NCBI GenBank assembly: GCA_019843655.1
Contig: JACDQD010000010.1
Location: 3,145,637-3,209,636 of the forward strand
From: Lethocerus indicus
Lineage: Eukaryota > Arthropoda > Insecta > Hemiptera > Belostomatidae
DNA length: 64,000 nt
Direction: 5' to 3'
Shown here in pieces: positions 1-12,314 of this stretch. Both the position numbers and the translations under genes were made by a program. A model generated the notes under the pieces. It was not told the origin of the DNA and did no database searches. It was given only the letters and a program-made list of their open reading frames with translations. Position 1 is the first letter of the stretch, and each line of letters starts with the position of its first letter.

Positions 1-130
1 AATTCTCAACAACAGATACGAGGATTACGACAGAAAACAGTCTTTCTTCCACAAAATAGAATTGTCGTGGGGAACTGTTTTTAATTTTCAGCGCAATTTA
101 ACTAACGAGCAATTATTAAGAATTGTATTT

Positions 131-470
131 TTAACCTGTATTTTTATAGCGGAATGAACTGTTATTAGTTTTATTTTTATTAATTTTTGTTTCTTTGTCG
201 AATTTGATTAGTATTTCTATTGATTTTTTGAGTTTTTTAATATATTGTTTAATTCTTGCCAAGACGGCAGTCTTTTTCTTATCTTCTTCTTTGCATTCAG
301 TTGTAGAAGACTGTTGGTTCTTATCCTCCTGGTAATTGAAACGCCCGTATTTTCTTATGTGACCTGTTCTTACGCGATTTAGGGTGACTTCTTCTTGACT
401 TGCTAATTGTTTGTGTGGTTTCCAGCGATATGTGCTTGATTTTATGTGTCTTCGTTTTGTCCATTTCCAT
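131..470 (-). mobile_element. Decayed non-LTR retrotransposon fragment (RNase H / C-terminal end of the pol ORF)
   Basis: A minus-strand open frame from 607 to 131 contains a block that I recognise as the end of a LINE polyprotein. Residues about 47-105 read W..TKRRHIKSS, a spacer, then EEVTLNRVRTGH and, about 20 residues later, a Cys in a Thr/Ser-rich stretch. Known insect LINE pol proteins carry EEV.L.RLR.GHT here, followed by a Cys motif, just after the RNase H domain. Further on, residues about 128-140 (EILIKFDKETKI) resemble the usual 'LxKFLKETxL' ending. The domain that should precede this, and reverse transcriptase and endonuclease, are absent. Several expected Cys/His residues are lost, so this is a dead fragment. 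The first about 45 residues of the open frame (positions 470-607) look unrelated and overlap a family 1 repeat. Recognition is from memory of the family, not from a search. The clade (I, LOA, R1 or jockey-like) is not resolved. Confidence 0.55.
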
Positions 471-510
471 TTTTCTAGTGCTCTCTCTATTCTAATATTT
501 CTTTTCCCTA

Positions 511-540
511 GCGGCGGTGGGGGAACCTTGCAGAAGGAAA
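511..540 (+). repeat. Family 1 dispersed repeat, short 3' piece
   Basis: The word GGCGGTGGGGGAACC followed by TTGC and a purine run matches the 3' end of the fuller copy at 41034-41220 (ACGGTGGGGGAACCTCGC) and of the copies ending near 4751 and 7251. Only this end of the repeat is recognisable here. It abuts the LINE remnant on its left. Confidence 0.4.
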
Positions 541-3500
541 ACCCCGTTCCGACATTTAAGTTATTAGGCCCGGCAATGCATTTAGGACCGGCCGGATCTA
601 ATTTCAAATCCGCAACTGACTGCTTAAGTGATTCCAGAAAGCTCTTGAGGATTTAACTCAATTTTATTTTGTAAGGCGAGTGTGGGCGGCGCTGCAATTT
701 AGAAGCGGCGGGCTGAAAACGATCATTTTTAATTTCGTATAATATTTCGGACGAGGAAACTCTTAATGGAAACGAAAGAAAGTGGCGGCGGTCTCTGGGA
801 AACTGAATACACCCCGGACTGGCCAATTAGTACGCTCAATAATAATAATCCGCACGCAATTTAGAAACTGTTCGCACGCTTCCTCCTCCATCGGCCGGCA
901 TTATTATCGTCCCCTTTGCGTTATTATAAAACATAAGAAAGATTTTTTCTTCCTGCCAATAAAAAGACAGGAATAAAGGAACGATAAATAATTGGTGTCC
1001 TAAATGCCTAAGAATCTACTCAATTGCTTGGAAAAAACAAAACTGAAACCACTGCAAATTAAACACGTCCATTCGGGAGAAACCAAGGCAAGGAAGTCAG
1101 CAAGATGGGTGATTTTTAATATCCTAGAAATACATATATCCTGTGAACGTTAGACAATGGATGTCGGTATTTCACAGAAGCGAAGCAATTCTCTTCCCTC
1201 AGCTTCCTGGTATATGTACGTGTTGCGGGAGGAAAATGTCTGAGGAAAGTCCCGACGAGAAATTATGGAATGCTGTATGTGTCGCTATTATTAGGCTGTT
1301 ATTAAACATTACGGCCGCACATCGTGGTCGCAAGGTCCGAAGGTTAATTATTAATCCATGGCTCAACTTCCCCTCGACACACGAGATGAAATAATAAGAT
1401 AGAATAGTAACTTGTTTACCCTCGCAACACCCAAGCTGTCGCCGATAGATATTTCAGGATAAATAATCGACAAAAACGAGGGGGTTATTTTTGAACTACA
1501 TTCTTCAAAAACGTACTGGTGCAGTGTCGGCGCTCTGTTCGCGACTTTTATCGCGGCAAAGTATTGTATTTTATTGTTACATTGTATTGTTATCCGGCTA
1601 ACGAAGTTATCGGGCCCCGCGTCCCTATTATTCCGGGATCTTAATTATTCACATTTAAGTCTGTTTCGGTTTTTTATTTCAAGGATCCTTCCGCCTTCCC
1701 CTTTTCTCCAGTTTGGCCCTGCGCGTTGTACACACACAAAGCCTAATTACAGGCAACGCTTCTTTGGGGACGACGCGAAAGTTGCGGCCTTGAGACTCGG
1801 CGCCTTTATTCGCCTATGGGCTAGTGCCAATTTCGGTTTCGGTGACACGAAATTCAGGACATAATTCGAGTTCACACGTTACTCCGGTCACACCAAGAAA
1901 TTATATTCATATTATAGTGTATATTGCATTTAAATTAGTTCGTATCTTAATTTTTAAAGTACCAGTCGCCAGGTAGTATGAAACCAAAACTTTCACTGAA
2001 AAACAGACGGAACAATGAACTAAGAAAAAACGCCCACGGGCTGTGAATGCAGTTTAATGATATAGTTTCCAACTTCTGTAGTAACACAAAGCCTATTGTG
2101 CGCTATTGTTATAGCCCTGTCAAAAAACAGCTTTAATATTACAGCCGTAATTTCAATTTACATTCCAAAACCTCCTGCTAGATTGAAAGTAATATGACCG
2201 TCATAGAAGAGTACCGTGAGGTTTATTGTTTGGTGTTATATGTTGGTGCGTACTGTATTATAATGTGGCGGCGGGAGCGGTGATATTCAGTACATGCCCC
2301 GGAAACAGAATCGAGGTCTTCCGGGGCCAATACAGTTTTCCAATTCCGGTCTAGCCGCCCGTCCGGTTATACCCTATATTAACTCCCGATCAAACGTCTG
2401 CGTCCGAGGGGGGGGCGTTCACTTGTATATTGCAGATCGATCTCTTCCTATTGCTCGGCCGTATAGAATGATGTATCGCGGTATTATTAAAGCGGGGAGG
2501 TGGGGAGTTACCCTCGAGGGCAATGGAGGGGTGCCCTTTGAACCTGGAGCTTCAAACCGGCGGCTCGTTGTTGGTTTTGGAGGCCTCTCCCCCATACCAT
2601 CTCCCTCGACTGTGTGCACGCACTCCCCATATTAAAACGGGGGGCAGAGGGACCCCCGCCCTTACCCCGGTTCCTGACAGCTAATTAACATTCCTTCGCC
2701 AGACGGAGAAGATTGAATTAACCGGTGGCCTGCAGGGCGCGTATCCCGCGCGGTCCCGAATACGGCCGATAATTAGCCGGCAGTGTTGTGCGCAAGGTGA
2801 ATAACTCAACAACTCCCGGCGGCGGGTCAAAATGGTTTCGCCAAACGCCATGTTCCATTTGCAACCGGGGGGACAGGCCGAAAGAGGGCCAAAGTGGCAC
2901 ATTTTATAAAACGTGTCCCGCTCCCGACACCCATCGACACTTTATTTCATTTTAAAAATATCGTTGCGCGGCAAATAACTAAGGTAAAAAAAATCTTTGT
3001 TTTAAACATGCTGAGTTGCAAACAAGAAATATGTCCGAAATGATACCTGACTTTAAATTGCCCACCGACGAAATGGTCCGGTGCAAATTGTAAGCGGTCA
3101 ACACCGAAAGGCGTATCAAGTCGATGAATTAATTACGCCTAACAACGCCCCCAAACTCGGACGACGTTTAAACAGAGGGACCGCCGCCCGGAGTAGATTT
3201 TATTCGCCGCGCTAATTGAATCAAAGGCCGAACAAACAGTTGCCGGTCATTAAATTACGTATTAATTAAACCGAGAACTGGAACTGATTTTCGTCGAAAG
3301 TACGAGTGAATTTCTGAACTCCCCGCCTGCGGTTCTGAATTGTGCCCAATCCTGAACATGTTTTTTTACGTTGTTGCGGCACAAAGGACCACAGAATGCA
3401 ATCAGTGTGACACATATAAATTTGCAACTGAAGTAAAATTCGCAGGAAGGGTTTTTCATTCCCCGGAGATTCACTATTTCCGGACAGGGTTTTCCCTCTA

Positions 3501-3579
3501 CTAGGTTTGTCCCTGTCATTATCATTTTTAAGATTTATAAAATATTCCTTGGTATGGAGACAGAGTGCGGGGAATGAAA
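541..3579. other. No gene seen; AT-rich then CpG-rich non-coding DNA
   Basis: No recognisable gene. From about 660 to 2230 the sequence is AT-rich with only short overlapping open frames. From about 2240 to 3250 it becomes GC- and CpG-rich, with a G8 run at 2408-2415. It includes an open frame at 2294-2635 (113 codons, plus) whose product has no motif I recognise and which is overlapped by open frames on the other strand. CpG-rich blocks interrupted by TAATTA words may be conserved regulatory DNA, but only a comparison could show this. Confidence 0.4.
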
Positions 3580-3650
3580 AGTTTCACTAACGAAGATTCT
3601 CGTTACAAGGGCAAACATTAACCCAAGATGAAGAGGAATAAATTAGTTCG
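3580..3650 (-). repeat. Family 1 dispersed repeat, inverted copy
   Basis: Read on the minus strand, this gives AACTAATTTATT, then CTCTTCATC, then CGAGAATCTTCGTTAG in the same order and spacing as the plus-strand copies at 4551-4751, 40045-40115 and 41034-41220. The minus orientation, while nearby copies are plus, argues for independent insertions rather than one tandem duplication. Confidence 0.5.
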
Positions 3651-4369
3651 GATGTAAAGGTTAAAGAGCCAGTCAGGCAGTATTGAGAGAAAACTTTCGT
3701 ACATGCCAACCAAAACAGAGGGTGACTAAAAAAAAAGTCTATTTACAGACTGCGCGAGTTGACCACAACATGTATGTGTCTAAAGTTGAAAAACCTATTC
3801 AGGGGGGTGCTATTTTAAAGAACAAAGTTGCCGGGAAAATTATACGATGCGGAAAGGTGATAGCCGCCGATGCCGGTTGAAGGTATTATCATCGGGCTCC
3901 TCTCATAACCGAGAGGAGCTTTATACGAGTGTAAAGCCCGATTAAATAAGCTTTAGGCTGAGGGAGTTGCGATGGGGGGTTGGCTACATTGATTATCGGA
4001 GGAGGGCCGGAGAAGAGACGGATGAAACAATACGACGGCGGCGGCGGCGGCGGCTTTTGGCTGGCGGGGTTTAGACTTGTCATTGTCCATACGACAATGC
4101 TGGCAGCCAGCTGCTCCTCTGATTAATTAAAGCCGCCTATTGTACCTCTGTCCCGTTTAGGCTGCCGCACAGACCAACGATGTAACCACTACTCTCATGA
4201 TCCTGGACACGGAAAGGGCCCCAGTCACACTGCCGTCAAAGGATTAACGCGGAAAAAAATTATCCTTACAAGCATTATTTCCTCGTTTTTGAAATTCTAC
4301 CCACCCGGGGATTTTAATGGCTCTCTGCAAAAATTAGTTTGTTACTAGCTCCTTGTAGATTTTCAGGCC
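3651..4369. other. No gene seen; contains a (CGG)6 tract
   Basis: There are only short open frames. A perfect CGG trinucleotide tract of six units plus one base lies at 4036-4054. On the minus strand it produces a six-residue proline run in a 64-codon open frame that I regard as fortuitous. Confidence 0.5.
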
Positions 4370-4440
4370 CTGAATTTGGGGCCCAGAATAGGCTTCCCCC
4401 CACGAATCTTCGTTAGGGGCAATTTTCCTTAGTGTCCTCT
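4370..4440 (+). repeat. Family 1 dispersed repeat, partial copy
   Basis: The sequence contains CCCCACGAATCTTCGTTAGG followed by a T-rich TTTTCCT segment, the central core of family 1. It lies just upstream of a fuller copy at 4551-4751. The two may be a duplicated pair or a nested insertion. Confidence 0.4.
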
Positions 4441-4550
4441 CCTCTTAGTATCGTCCCCTCTTCATCCGGCTTTACACGAATCTTCCGTCCTATAACTGGC
4501 GCTAATTCTACTCCTTATTTATATCTCCGGGTGGTTGTTTTGCTGTTATT

Positions 4551-4751
4551 ACTGCCTGGCGACTGGTTCTTTTTAGAATTAAGGTTTGAGCTCATTTATT
4601 TCCTCTTCATCGTGGGCTCAATTTTCATATTGGTTCCACCACGCGAATCTTCGTTAGGGATATTTTTCTCGATTCTGAGTAAATCACCTTTCCCTGTACC
4701 ACCAAGTGGAGGCGTTGGCGTTATTTACTGACGGTTGAGGAAACCTCGCAC
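4551..4751 (+). repeat. Family 1 dispersed repeat, long copy
   Basis: Ordered blocks are shared with 41034-41220: TGCCTGGC plus ACTG; TTTATTTCCTCTTCATCGTG leading into GGCT and an ATTTTC block; CGCGAATCTTCGTTAGG; and GACGGTTGAGGAAACCTCGC near the end. Small insertions and deletions shift the reading frame between copies. The 99-codon open frame across this copy (4432-4731, plus) is therefore not conserved in the other copies and is unlikely to be a gene. The family is not one I can name. Confidence 0.55.
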
Positions 4752-6416
4752 ATTCTTATTGCTTGCAGCTATGTAATTATTTTTTCCACACCTTTTTGCA
4801 GCTGTCTGTACAAGGTATAGAATTATACCAGATTACAATATTGTCCACAAATTTTCTATGGCGTGTTGATGATTCCAAGAAGTTTTAGCAATGTGAAGCT
4901 ATGATACTATCTAATACTACCCTTGTGTGACTCGGGGGTTGTTGAAGCGTGCGGGCTTTTAGGGCTAATAAGGGGGGGGTCTCCCCTGCCAAGGGTAGGC
5001 CGAGACGGGCGCAATATCTGGAACTCTGGTGTTAATGTAATACACGTCATTTTCATAATTATTCCGCAAAATTATAGCGGCCGACGTTTAGAACGCCGAA
5101 GTAATAAGCGGAGTCGCTTTCCGTGACTCGTCGGAGCGGCGTATGTGTGAATAAGCTGAACTGTGGGAGAGTTTTCTGGACCGTAACAAAGCTAAAATGC
5201 GAGGGAGTTTTTTCTTACACTTCACAGGAAAAAATTATCAGTCCGTTGCCCCTAAGTCTTTTGGCCACGGGCGATTACACCTTTAATAATAACTTGATAC
5301 CGGTAATTAATCGGTTCGTATCATCCGATATACATATATATTTATTTGACCCTTTTGAATAAATGATAGACTACCACCAGCGGGGGATATGCGGACGCTC
5401 CCCGACTTACGAACATACGTAGAAACTATTATTGCGTATTTTGCGCAAAATATGCATAGCTCGAAGAGGAAGAAGAAGAATTGTTGATGACCCTCCACCA
5501 ATGTAACTCTCTCCTCCTCTCATCCATAACAAGTAACAGTACATAAATTGTTTTAAAGTAAAATATAAAGAAACAATTATTAACTATCTATATACGTATG
5601 TCATGCATTCGGAAGAAGGTAAGGTGTAAAGTTGGACCTGGCAGTAGGTGACTGTCAGGTGTGTGTATTTTCTATGTCTAAGCAGAGCGGCGAGCGTCCA
5701 CTTTTGGCCTTAGCCGCTGGTAAACTCTGCCAGTATAAACAGGCGGGTATAGGTCACATCCTCCCTACTTTGTCACCTCCGTTTTATTTATCAACGCGGA
5801 ACTAGAAACGCCTCGGAAATACGACACGATATTTACGGCGCAGGTAAATACGCCATTGCCTGACTAAGAAACGAGCCAGAACGTTCGAACCCTCAGGTGG
5901 CCGCACTCTGAACGAATCACGACAACCCTGTGCGTCGTTCCGTTCCACGGAACAGGAATTTCACCGTTTCTTTCATTCGAAGAACGCCGTTTTTAGAGCA
6001 TCGTAGCGCTGAACAACCGCAATGAACACTTTTACCGCGGGGAAAAAAGGTCCCATGATTGAGGATAATAGCCTTAAAATATCTGTGGTTTCCCGGCGAG
6101 GATTCACCAACGAGATTCCAGAACGTGCTCACTGCAGTCTTCAAAAATAACAGTCTCAAATTATGTACTGAATAATTAAATACTCAGAATGTTTTGAAGG
6201 CTGAGCGTATATACCGGGATGTAACAGCTTATTTCATGCTGTGCTTCAAACCCCCCATTACTTAGTATTACCCTGAACGAAAACAGATCCCTGTGAAGAC
6301 AATTGGGGCGAAAATATTCAGGATAATACTCCTGATAATATATAACGTAGGGATTTATTTCAAATAAGTGAAATACATTCTTAAAAAAGGGGTAAAACTA
6401 GTGGGGTTGTCCTCCC

Positions 6417-6419
<3 letters not shown>
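4752..6419. other. No gene seen
   Basis: AT-rich non-coding DNA with short open frames on both strands. A Pol III box B-like word occurs on the minus strand at 5884-5894, but no convincing box A is found upstream of it, so no tRNA is called. Confidence 0.5.

Positions 6420-6481
<62 letters not shown>
6420..6481. repeat. (TA)n microsatellite, about 31 units
   Basis: Uninterrupted alternating T and A over about 62 bases. It is a simple sequence repeat, self-complementary and prone to cruciform extrusion and to length error in assembly. The 65-codon open frame across it (alternating Tyr-Ile) is an artefact of the repeat. Confidence 0.97.
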
Positions 6482-6482
<1 letters not shown>

Positions 6483-7083
6483 CTTGGAATGTTGGCTGCA
6501 GAAGTCGCTCAATCATCGGGCCTAAAGTCAGTTTGGGCCGTGTGAAAGTGTCCCAGTGTATGTAAACGGACCAAAGTTAAAATAAGAACGACAGGTATGA
6601 CATATTGGTCTGGACGAGGGTATATTGATCGAGGGGGAGGGGGTGGGTGAGAGGGAGAGAGAACAAACCGCCATCTCAATTCGAGCCTTCAGCTTCCCCA
6701 CGGCGGTCCTCCTTCCTACCCACAGTCGAGGATCGATACGCCACCCGACCCCGACACCCCACAAAAGTAACACGCCAGAAAGTCATCCGAAGAAAAAAGT
6801 GAAAACCGTATGATAAATCCCCTAAGGACTCATAATAAAAATAATGAATGATGATTAAAAGTGATAAATCTCGAATTAAAATAATGTGTCCTAAGTGGCT
6901 TTATTAAAGCCAAGTTTTAATCGACAGGACTATGCCTTTGCGCTTTCGTTTCACCATCGTGTTACTACAGGGGATGGTAAGTGTATCATTATATGGCCTT
7001 CACAGCCCATGGAAGGTCTTTTGTTTTGGTTTTTTTAGTTTGTTCTCTCGTCCGGTTGGCATCAGTGAAAGTTCGGTTCCCAA
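6482..7083. other. No gene seen
   Basis: Non-coding. A purine-rich GGGAGGGGGTGGGTGAGAGG stretch near 6630-6660 causes overlapping open frames on both strands that are rich in simple residues. No domain is recognisable. Confidence 0.5.
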
Positions 7084-7258
7084 ACTGCCCGTCGGCTCGT
7101 TCTTAAAAATCAAGGTCCGAACAGATTTATTTCCCTGTCGTCGTGGGATCATTCTTGCCCTTGGTTTTAACCAGCGAATTCGTTCAATTCCTTGCCAAGC
7201 ACCTTGTCATCCTATTTAACGTGTTGTCTACTGGCGGTGGGAGAAACCTCGTACGAGG
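7084..7258 (+). repeat. Family 1 dispersed repeat, diverged copy
   Basis: It aligns by eye with 4551-4751: ACTGCCCGTCGGCTCGTTCTT against ACTGCCTGGCGACTGGTTCTT (each shown without gaps), then AAGGTCCGA, ATTTATTTCC, CGTCGTGGGATC, GCGAATTCGTT, and the terminal GGCGGTGGGAGAAACCTCG. The open frame at 6932-7219 runs through it and is not shared with the other copies. Confidence 0.5.
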
Positions 7259-8932
7259 AGAACCTCTGTACTGGATAGGGTGGACGAGAGGGGAGAAAAA
7301 CCCTTCCTGCGAATTGTTTCGTGGTGAACCCGACCGTGGAGCGAGCTCATAAAATTAGCTTCGTCGGCTCTTCAGAGAGATTTGCATTTTATTGCTTCGC
7401 CCGGGCACAACCTCCTCGGCCCCGTCGCGAGAATCTTAGAATCATTTTATAGCCCGCGGCTCCGTTTTTATACGAAGCCCGACGCGGAGCTTTTCACCGG
7501 TGCAATATCCTCCTCAGGGAGATGCAAATATAAAACGGTAGGGAAGGAAGCGACGAGCAAGAACAAGGGACGGATACGCGGCGAAAGGGGTGTATTGAAC
7601 CGGCGAGGGGTTTTATATATAATTTTATATATAAGAGGTCGGCGGTATGTCCCGAGAGAGCCCTTCGGCCCTTCTGGACACGACCGCTAAAACGACGTCA
7701 GATGGCACTGAAAGCAAGCATTTCGAGTGCTCGTGACAGCGACTACGGTTCCAGTTATTGCCAGTGGACGGTTGCCTCCGTATACAACATGTTTGAGAGA
7801 AAATATGCTCCGAAATATCAACTATTAATAAATCAAATACTTCCTACAGAAGAAAAGATGTTGGCTCGTTCAAATTAAATTCCGTACAACGATCTTTAAC
7901 CAGCATCTAAAATTAGATGCTGCCACTCCCCCTTCCAATTATCACAAAATATACATGTCAATATAGTATAAATAGGACTTGAACATAAAACATAAAATAA
8001 ACGACTGACAATGTATCCCGGTACTTAAACACTCTGATATTATGTTTCCAATTTATTTCCAAATAACTGAATACACCAAGGCACACGAGTAAGAGGGGCT
8101 ATAAGACGTGAATGGGACTAAATTACTTCGTTACAAGAGATCTCCGCATTCAGACGCCGCGTTGGCAAAGTGGTTGTCCATCGCAGCGGGCAGTAACATA
8201 GCGATTTGGCACCGAAATTAATGCTTGCGCCCCGACTGTAACTTGCAGTTACACAGGTCCATCTTTCTCTTCCGTTATTGTGAGGGGGGGGCCTCTCGCT
8301 GTCTTCAAGGAGACAAAAGGAATAAATGATTACGCCAAATTTCATTTGGGGCTTCGGCCCCCTTCAAAGTTGGTTCAACTCGCTCAAAGGACAACCAGTC
8401 CCCCTCCCCCCTCTTGAGAATCATCGCCCCCTCGCTGGGAGTCAAATGAACTTAATGAACTCGGTCCGATCGCACGGCCCCCAAAACACTTTTTTCACCC
8501 GACGAATACGAAATGAGAAGAATATTGACTCACAAATCGTTATTTATTCCACGAAGGAAAAGAATTCTGAAAAATTTAACATATTTACCAGTCTATCATG
8601 AGTTCAGGACTTGCCAAAGTCCCAATAATTATAACTATAACAAAGCCCAACAATTATTAAAGCTGTTCTTAAAACGAAAACGGGTACGGTGTGGCCGAAA
8701 GAAGAAAAGTTTTATTGTCAAAAACATGTATTTCCTAGTTCCCTTTTAATAATCAAATACAATCTGGCGTATTAATTTTCTATAGGAAAAATTTTGGGAG
8801 TTGGAAATCGGTAATTTATTCTCGCTTGCCGACGGAAAGGGGCCAATCGTAAAGCGAGAAAATTGAGCGCCCAATAGAAAACGCGGCAAACGGTCCGTTT
8901 CCGAATCAATTTGAATTTGCGAGATAGTGGGG
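7259..8932. other. No gene seen; CpG-rich block, then AT-rich DNA
   Basis: From about 7320 to 7700 the DNA is CpG-rich with an open frame at 7382-7690 (102 codons, plus) that has no recognisable motif. The octamer ATTTGCAT, the canonical POU-factor word, is at 7380-7387. The rest is AT-rich with short open frames. Confidence 0.4.
7901..7922. repeat. Near-perfect palindrome, 10-bp arms
   Basis: Arm CAGCATCTAA (7901-7910) and its exact complement TTAGATGCTG (7913-7922) are separated by two A residues. It could be a hairpin with a minimal spacer or a symmetric binding site. No adjacent gene gives a role. Confidence 0.6.
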
Positions 8933-8983
8933 CAGAGAGAGAGAGTGATGAGAGGGAGGAAGGAGAGAGAGTGGGGGAGAGAA
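8933..8983 (+). repeat. Imperfect (GA)n purine tract
   Basis: GAGAGAGAGAG blocks are interrupted by GTGATG, GGGAGGAAG and GTGGGGG. The strand is nearly all purine. It resembles GAGA-type insect promoter or enhancer tracts, but equally a decayed microsatellite. Confidence 0.6.
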
Positions 8984-11900
8984 GTGATTGGGGAGTCCAA
9001 TCAACGCCCTCCTATGAATCTCAATTAAGACCCGATTCATCTGGGACCCGGGGTCTACCTCCCAACAGGACCACCCACCGAAAGTAAATATACCACTAAC
9101 TGCCCGGACGCTCCACCCACATTACCGTCATTAGAAGTCACATACAATACTTCAGAAGTTCTTTTCAAGTGATATGTAAAATATCACTACGAAATAGTTT
9201 GGCCCGATGCTACGCCCAGTTGGGTATTTCTGCAATTACATACATAGGCATTTGGGTTTATACTCTCCATACAATAATCGGAAAATCTGGATATTTTAAA
9301 TACTTGGGAATTTTCCAACTCCCGCCTAAACCGGCGATAAAATCAAATACGGTTTTTACTGTCACAGCATGAAAATAGACACCGGGGGCAGTAAAAAGTA
9401 AATTGAATGCAGAAATATATTTCGCGGGGAAAATAAATTAGCATATTATTTTGCCTGAGCGAGCGAAATGTTTAGTGGGCGCCACGAGATATAACATTTA
9501 CTGTAGTAGCCGAGTTAGGAAGTGTCCTTGCAGGGGGCCAATAATAAATTAAATTGCACGAAGAAAGAAGACTCGTCGTCTTACTGGCTAGAAGCCGCTT
9601 ATTATTATTCATCATGGTTTGTCATTTGCAAATAAATTGCCAATAAAGCGGAATATCGGAGTCTTGGGATCGTGGGAACTCCTTTCTTACTGTTCCGTCG
9701 ATCGTACATTTTTTGTTGTATTTAGCTAAATAGGATGTATGCTAGATCTTATAAAAATCTATGCTCGAAACCCATGTGTGATTGGGAAGCCACATAATAC
9801 CCAATGCGAGACGTAATATAAAACTTATTTGAAAGCTGCTTGACCTCTCAAAACAAGGCCCAGGTGAGCACGAAGGTTGGAAACGAAGCATTGGGCAACG
9901 TTAAATAATGATCATAACAGGTAATTACGTGAAAGTGATTTTACAGAACGCACTTAAAACCGGCGTAAAGTCAAAAGTCAAATTAACCCAATTAATATGA
10001 CATTTACCCCTGCAGGTTTACTACTAATGGGTCGCTGTACTAGTGGCCCCATATTAAAGCCTATAAAACAGATTTCTAATTCAATGTTAACAACATGAAT
10101 TGTTCCAAATATTTCAAATTAATAATCTTGCTTCCAGATAAAAGAAGATTAACTCTGCTTCAAGTTGAGAATAACGGTTAATATTATTGTCGATTATCAC
10201 GTACCATGTTTAATTTATGTACTTTTAATTATAATTAAAATATTCAGGATAAGATTCATTAAACAATATGAGATAGGTAATGAAAATGTGCTTTTATTGG
10301 GCAAATTGTTTGGGTAGTAACGGATTAATTCAACTTTCATTAAATATTAACCTTCCGAGGTTCAACAGCGCCTTTGGTATAGCTCATGGCGCAGCAATGA
10401 AAAACAATAATTTGTGATTTAAACTTGCGTTAATTCCCTCAAGTTTCACAGATTATTTAGCAGTTCATTCTGGACGAAATACTCGCGTCACCGCGATTGC
10501 ATTAGCGAAGTGAATTTCGCAGAGTGACGATGAGTTTCCCGCCTTCGGTCTAACAAGTCTATAATTATAACAGGCTAGAGGAAATTGCCGCGATCGCTTA
10601 GCGGCGGAGTTGGAGCCACTCCCCAATTGGAAGTGCAGCGCGAGCCGAAGTGAAGTTGGGAGGGACGGGTACTTAGTTTGCACTTGAAAACCGCACTGGG
10701 GGTGGGAGGGGCTGAATCATCCCTCCCAGTTGTGGTACTCGGCGGAAACAGCGCTGAGAAGCCCTCCCAGTGTTAATCGACTGCGACCAGTTAATGAAAC
10801 GGATTAATTGAGACCCCCCCCGGGGGTTGGAGAACGTACAAAATTGGCGCTCCAATCACTCCAGACATTCCAGAAACTGATCCCGCCTGTCGTCCCTTCC
10901 TCCAGTCCTGAGAACGCCAAATTATTTGTGGAAATAACTTTCAAGCTTAATTCTACAATTGAAATAGCCGAATTATCAACTATTCAATCGGGAAACTGAA
11001 ATATATTAAATACCGGATGGTTTAACGACCTTCTTCAACACCAGTTCATCCAACATGTTCAACAAAAGGAACGATTGTCGTGGCAAACACTAGTCGTGAG
11101 AAAGAGACCCGAAACGAATTACCTTTTATTATCACACTTTTAATGATATCAACTCCACAACTTGTTGTGGAATCCACGTATTCCTCGTTATAATTGGTGG
11201 TTTCAGAATACGGGTTGTGGTAACATGAAAAGAATCAGTCAAACAGAACGAAGAAAAATTGGTTCCATTAACAATTCTTTAAGTGATAATATTATCACGA
11301 ATATTCCATTAGGTCATTTATAGCTTTAAACCAAAATTAATACGATATTTATTTCTATAGTTATTATATACGATATAGAAAATAAAAGAACACCACTATT
11401 TCTCTTCATTTGTATTGAGCTGGAAACAAAACATATACTGCATTGTACTCATACACACTCACGCGTCTAGTACACACATCAACTGGACAAAAATAAATTA
11501 GGTTATATTTTTGAGATCCGAATTTTCAGAATAACTTTTTAAGTAGACGCATAGCTTGCACTTTAACAAAAAAATTATTTAAGACAGAGACAAAAATTGG
11601 TACTGGAGGGAACCTACCGGTCCCAGCAGTATCGTTTGCTACCGCTCGCCGTCTTCTTTTAATATTTCAAAAGGTTTCATATATGCTGGCGCGACAATGC
11701 AAAATATTTCCTTACCGCTGTGAAAATGTTGGCAACATTTTCGCCACTGTGACATTTTCTAGAAAAAAATTTCATAGTTTTACGTCGAAACCCGTAAATA
11801 AAAAAAGTAAAATTTACATTATGTCGGATTACATTATGCGCGGGATTCAAATCGAAAACACTGCTTGACTTTATTCGCACGATAGTTAAATATTAACAGA

Positions 11901-12292
11901 TGTATGAAGAACATCGTAAACTCAACAGTTACGCCAGAAATATATCATCCACTTATATTATAACCCAATTTGAGAAGCTTATACTAGTACGGATTAAGAA
12001 TGTGTAGCCTGGAGCCAGATTTTGGAAATTATTAAGAAACTGCTAATTATTTCACAGTTCCCACTTTTAGGAGCGTCATATATTTCATTATTTTACATCT
12101 ACATTATTCTACCAATTATACAATGTCGAAGAAATTTCATAAGAGTAAGTGTGGGGAATAACAGTGGCGGCTTCGCAAAACTCTAAAAAACAACTTCAAA
12201 TTCGGTTTCGCATAATACGAGAGAAGTTTCCAGAATTGGGTTCCGTACCGATTATTCAGTGGGTCACTGCCATCATTCCACCAGCGACTGTC
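8984..12292. other. No gene seen; AT-rich with a CpG-rich patch
   Basis: No gene is recognisable. The palindromic POU-type word ATTTGCAAAT is at 9624-9633 beside AT-rich homeodomain-like words. A CpG-rich patch lies at about 10480-10680. Short open frames occur on both strands without motifs. Confidence 0.4.
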
Positions 12293-12314
12293 CCTCTCTC
12301 TCTCTCTCTCTCTC
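12293..12314 (+). repeat. (TC)11 microsatellite
   Basis: A perfect CT dinucleotide run follows TGTCC. It explains the Ser-Leu alternation in overlapping open frames here on the plus strand and the Glu-Arg alternation on the minus strand. Confidence 0.9.

Noticed and set aside
5884..5894. Box B-like GGGTTCGAACG on the minus strand
   Set aside because: No box A upstream on the minus strand and no acceptor stem.
6368..6565. Tyr-Ile repeat 'protein'
   Set aside because: Translation of the (TA)31 microsatellite.
8155..8230. tRNA-like segment with TGGCAAAGTGGTT box A
   Set aside because: No box B at a reasonable distance and no cloverleaf.
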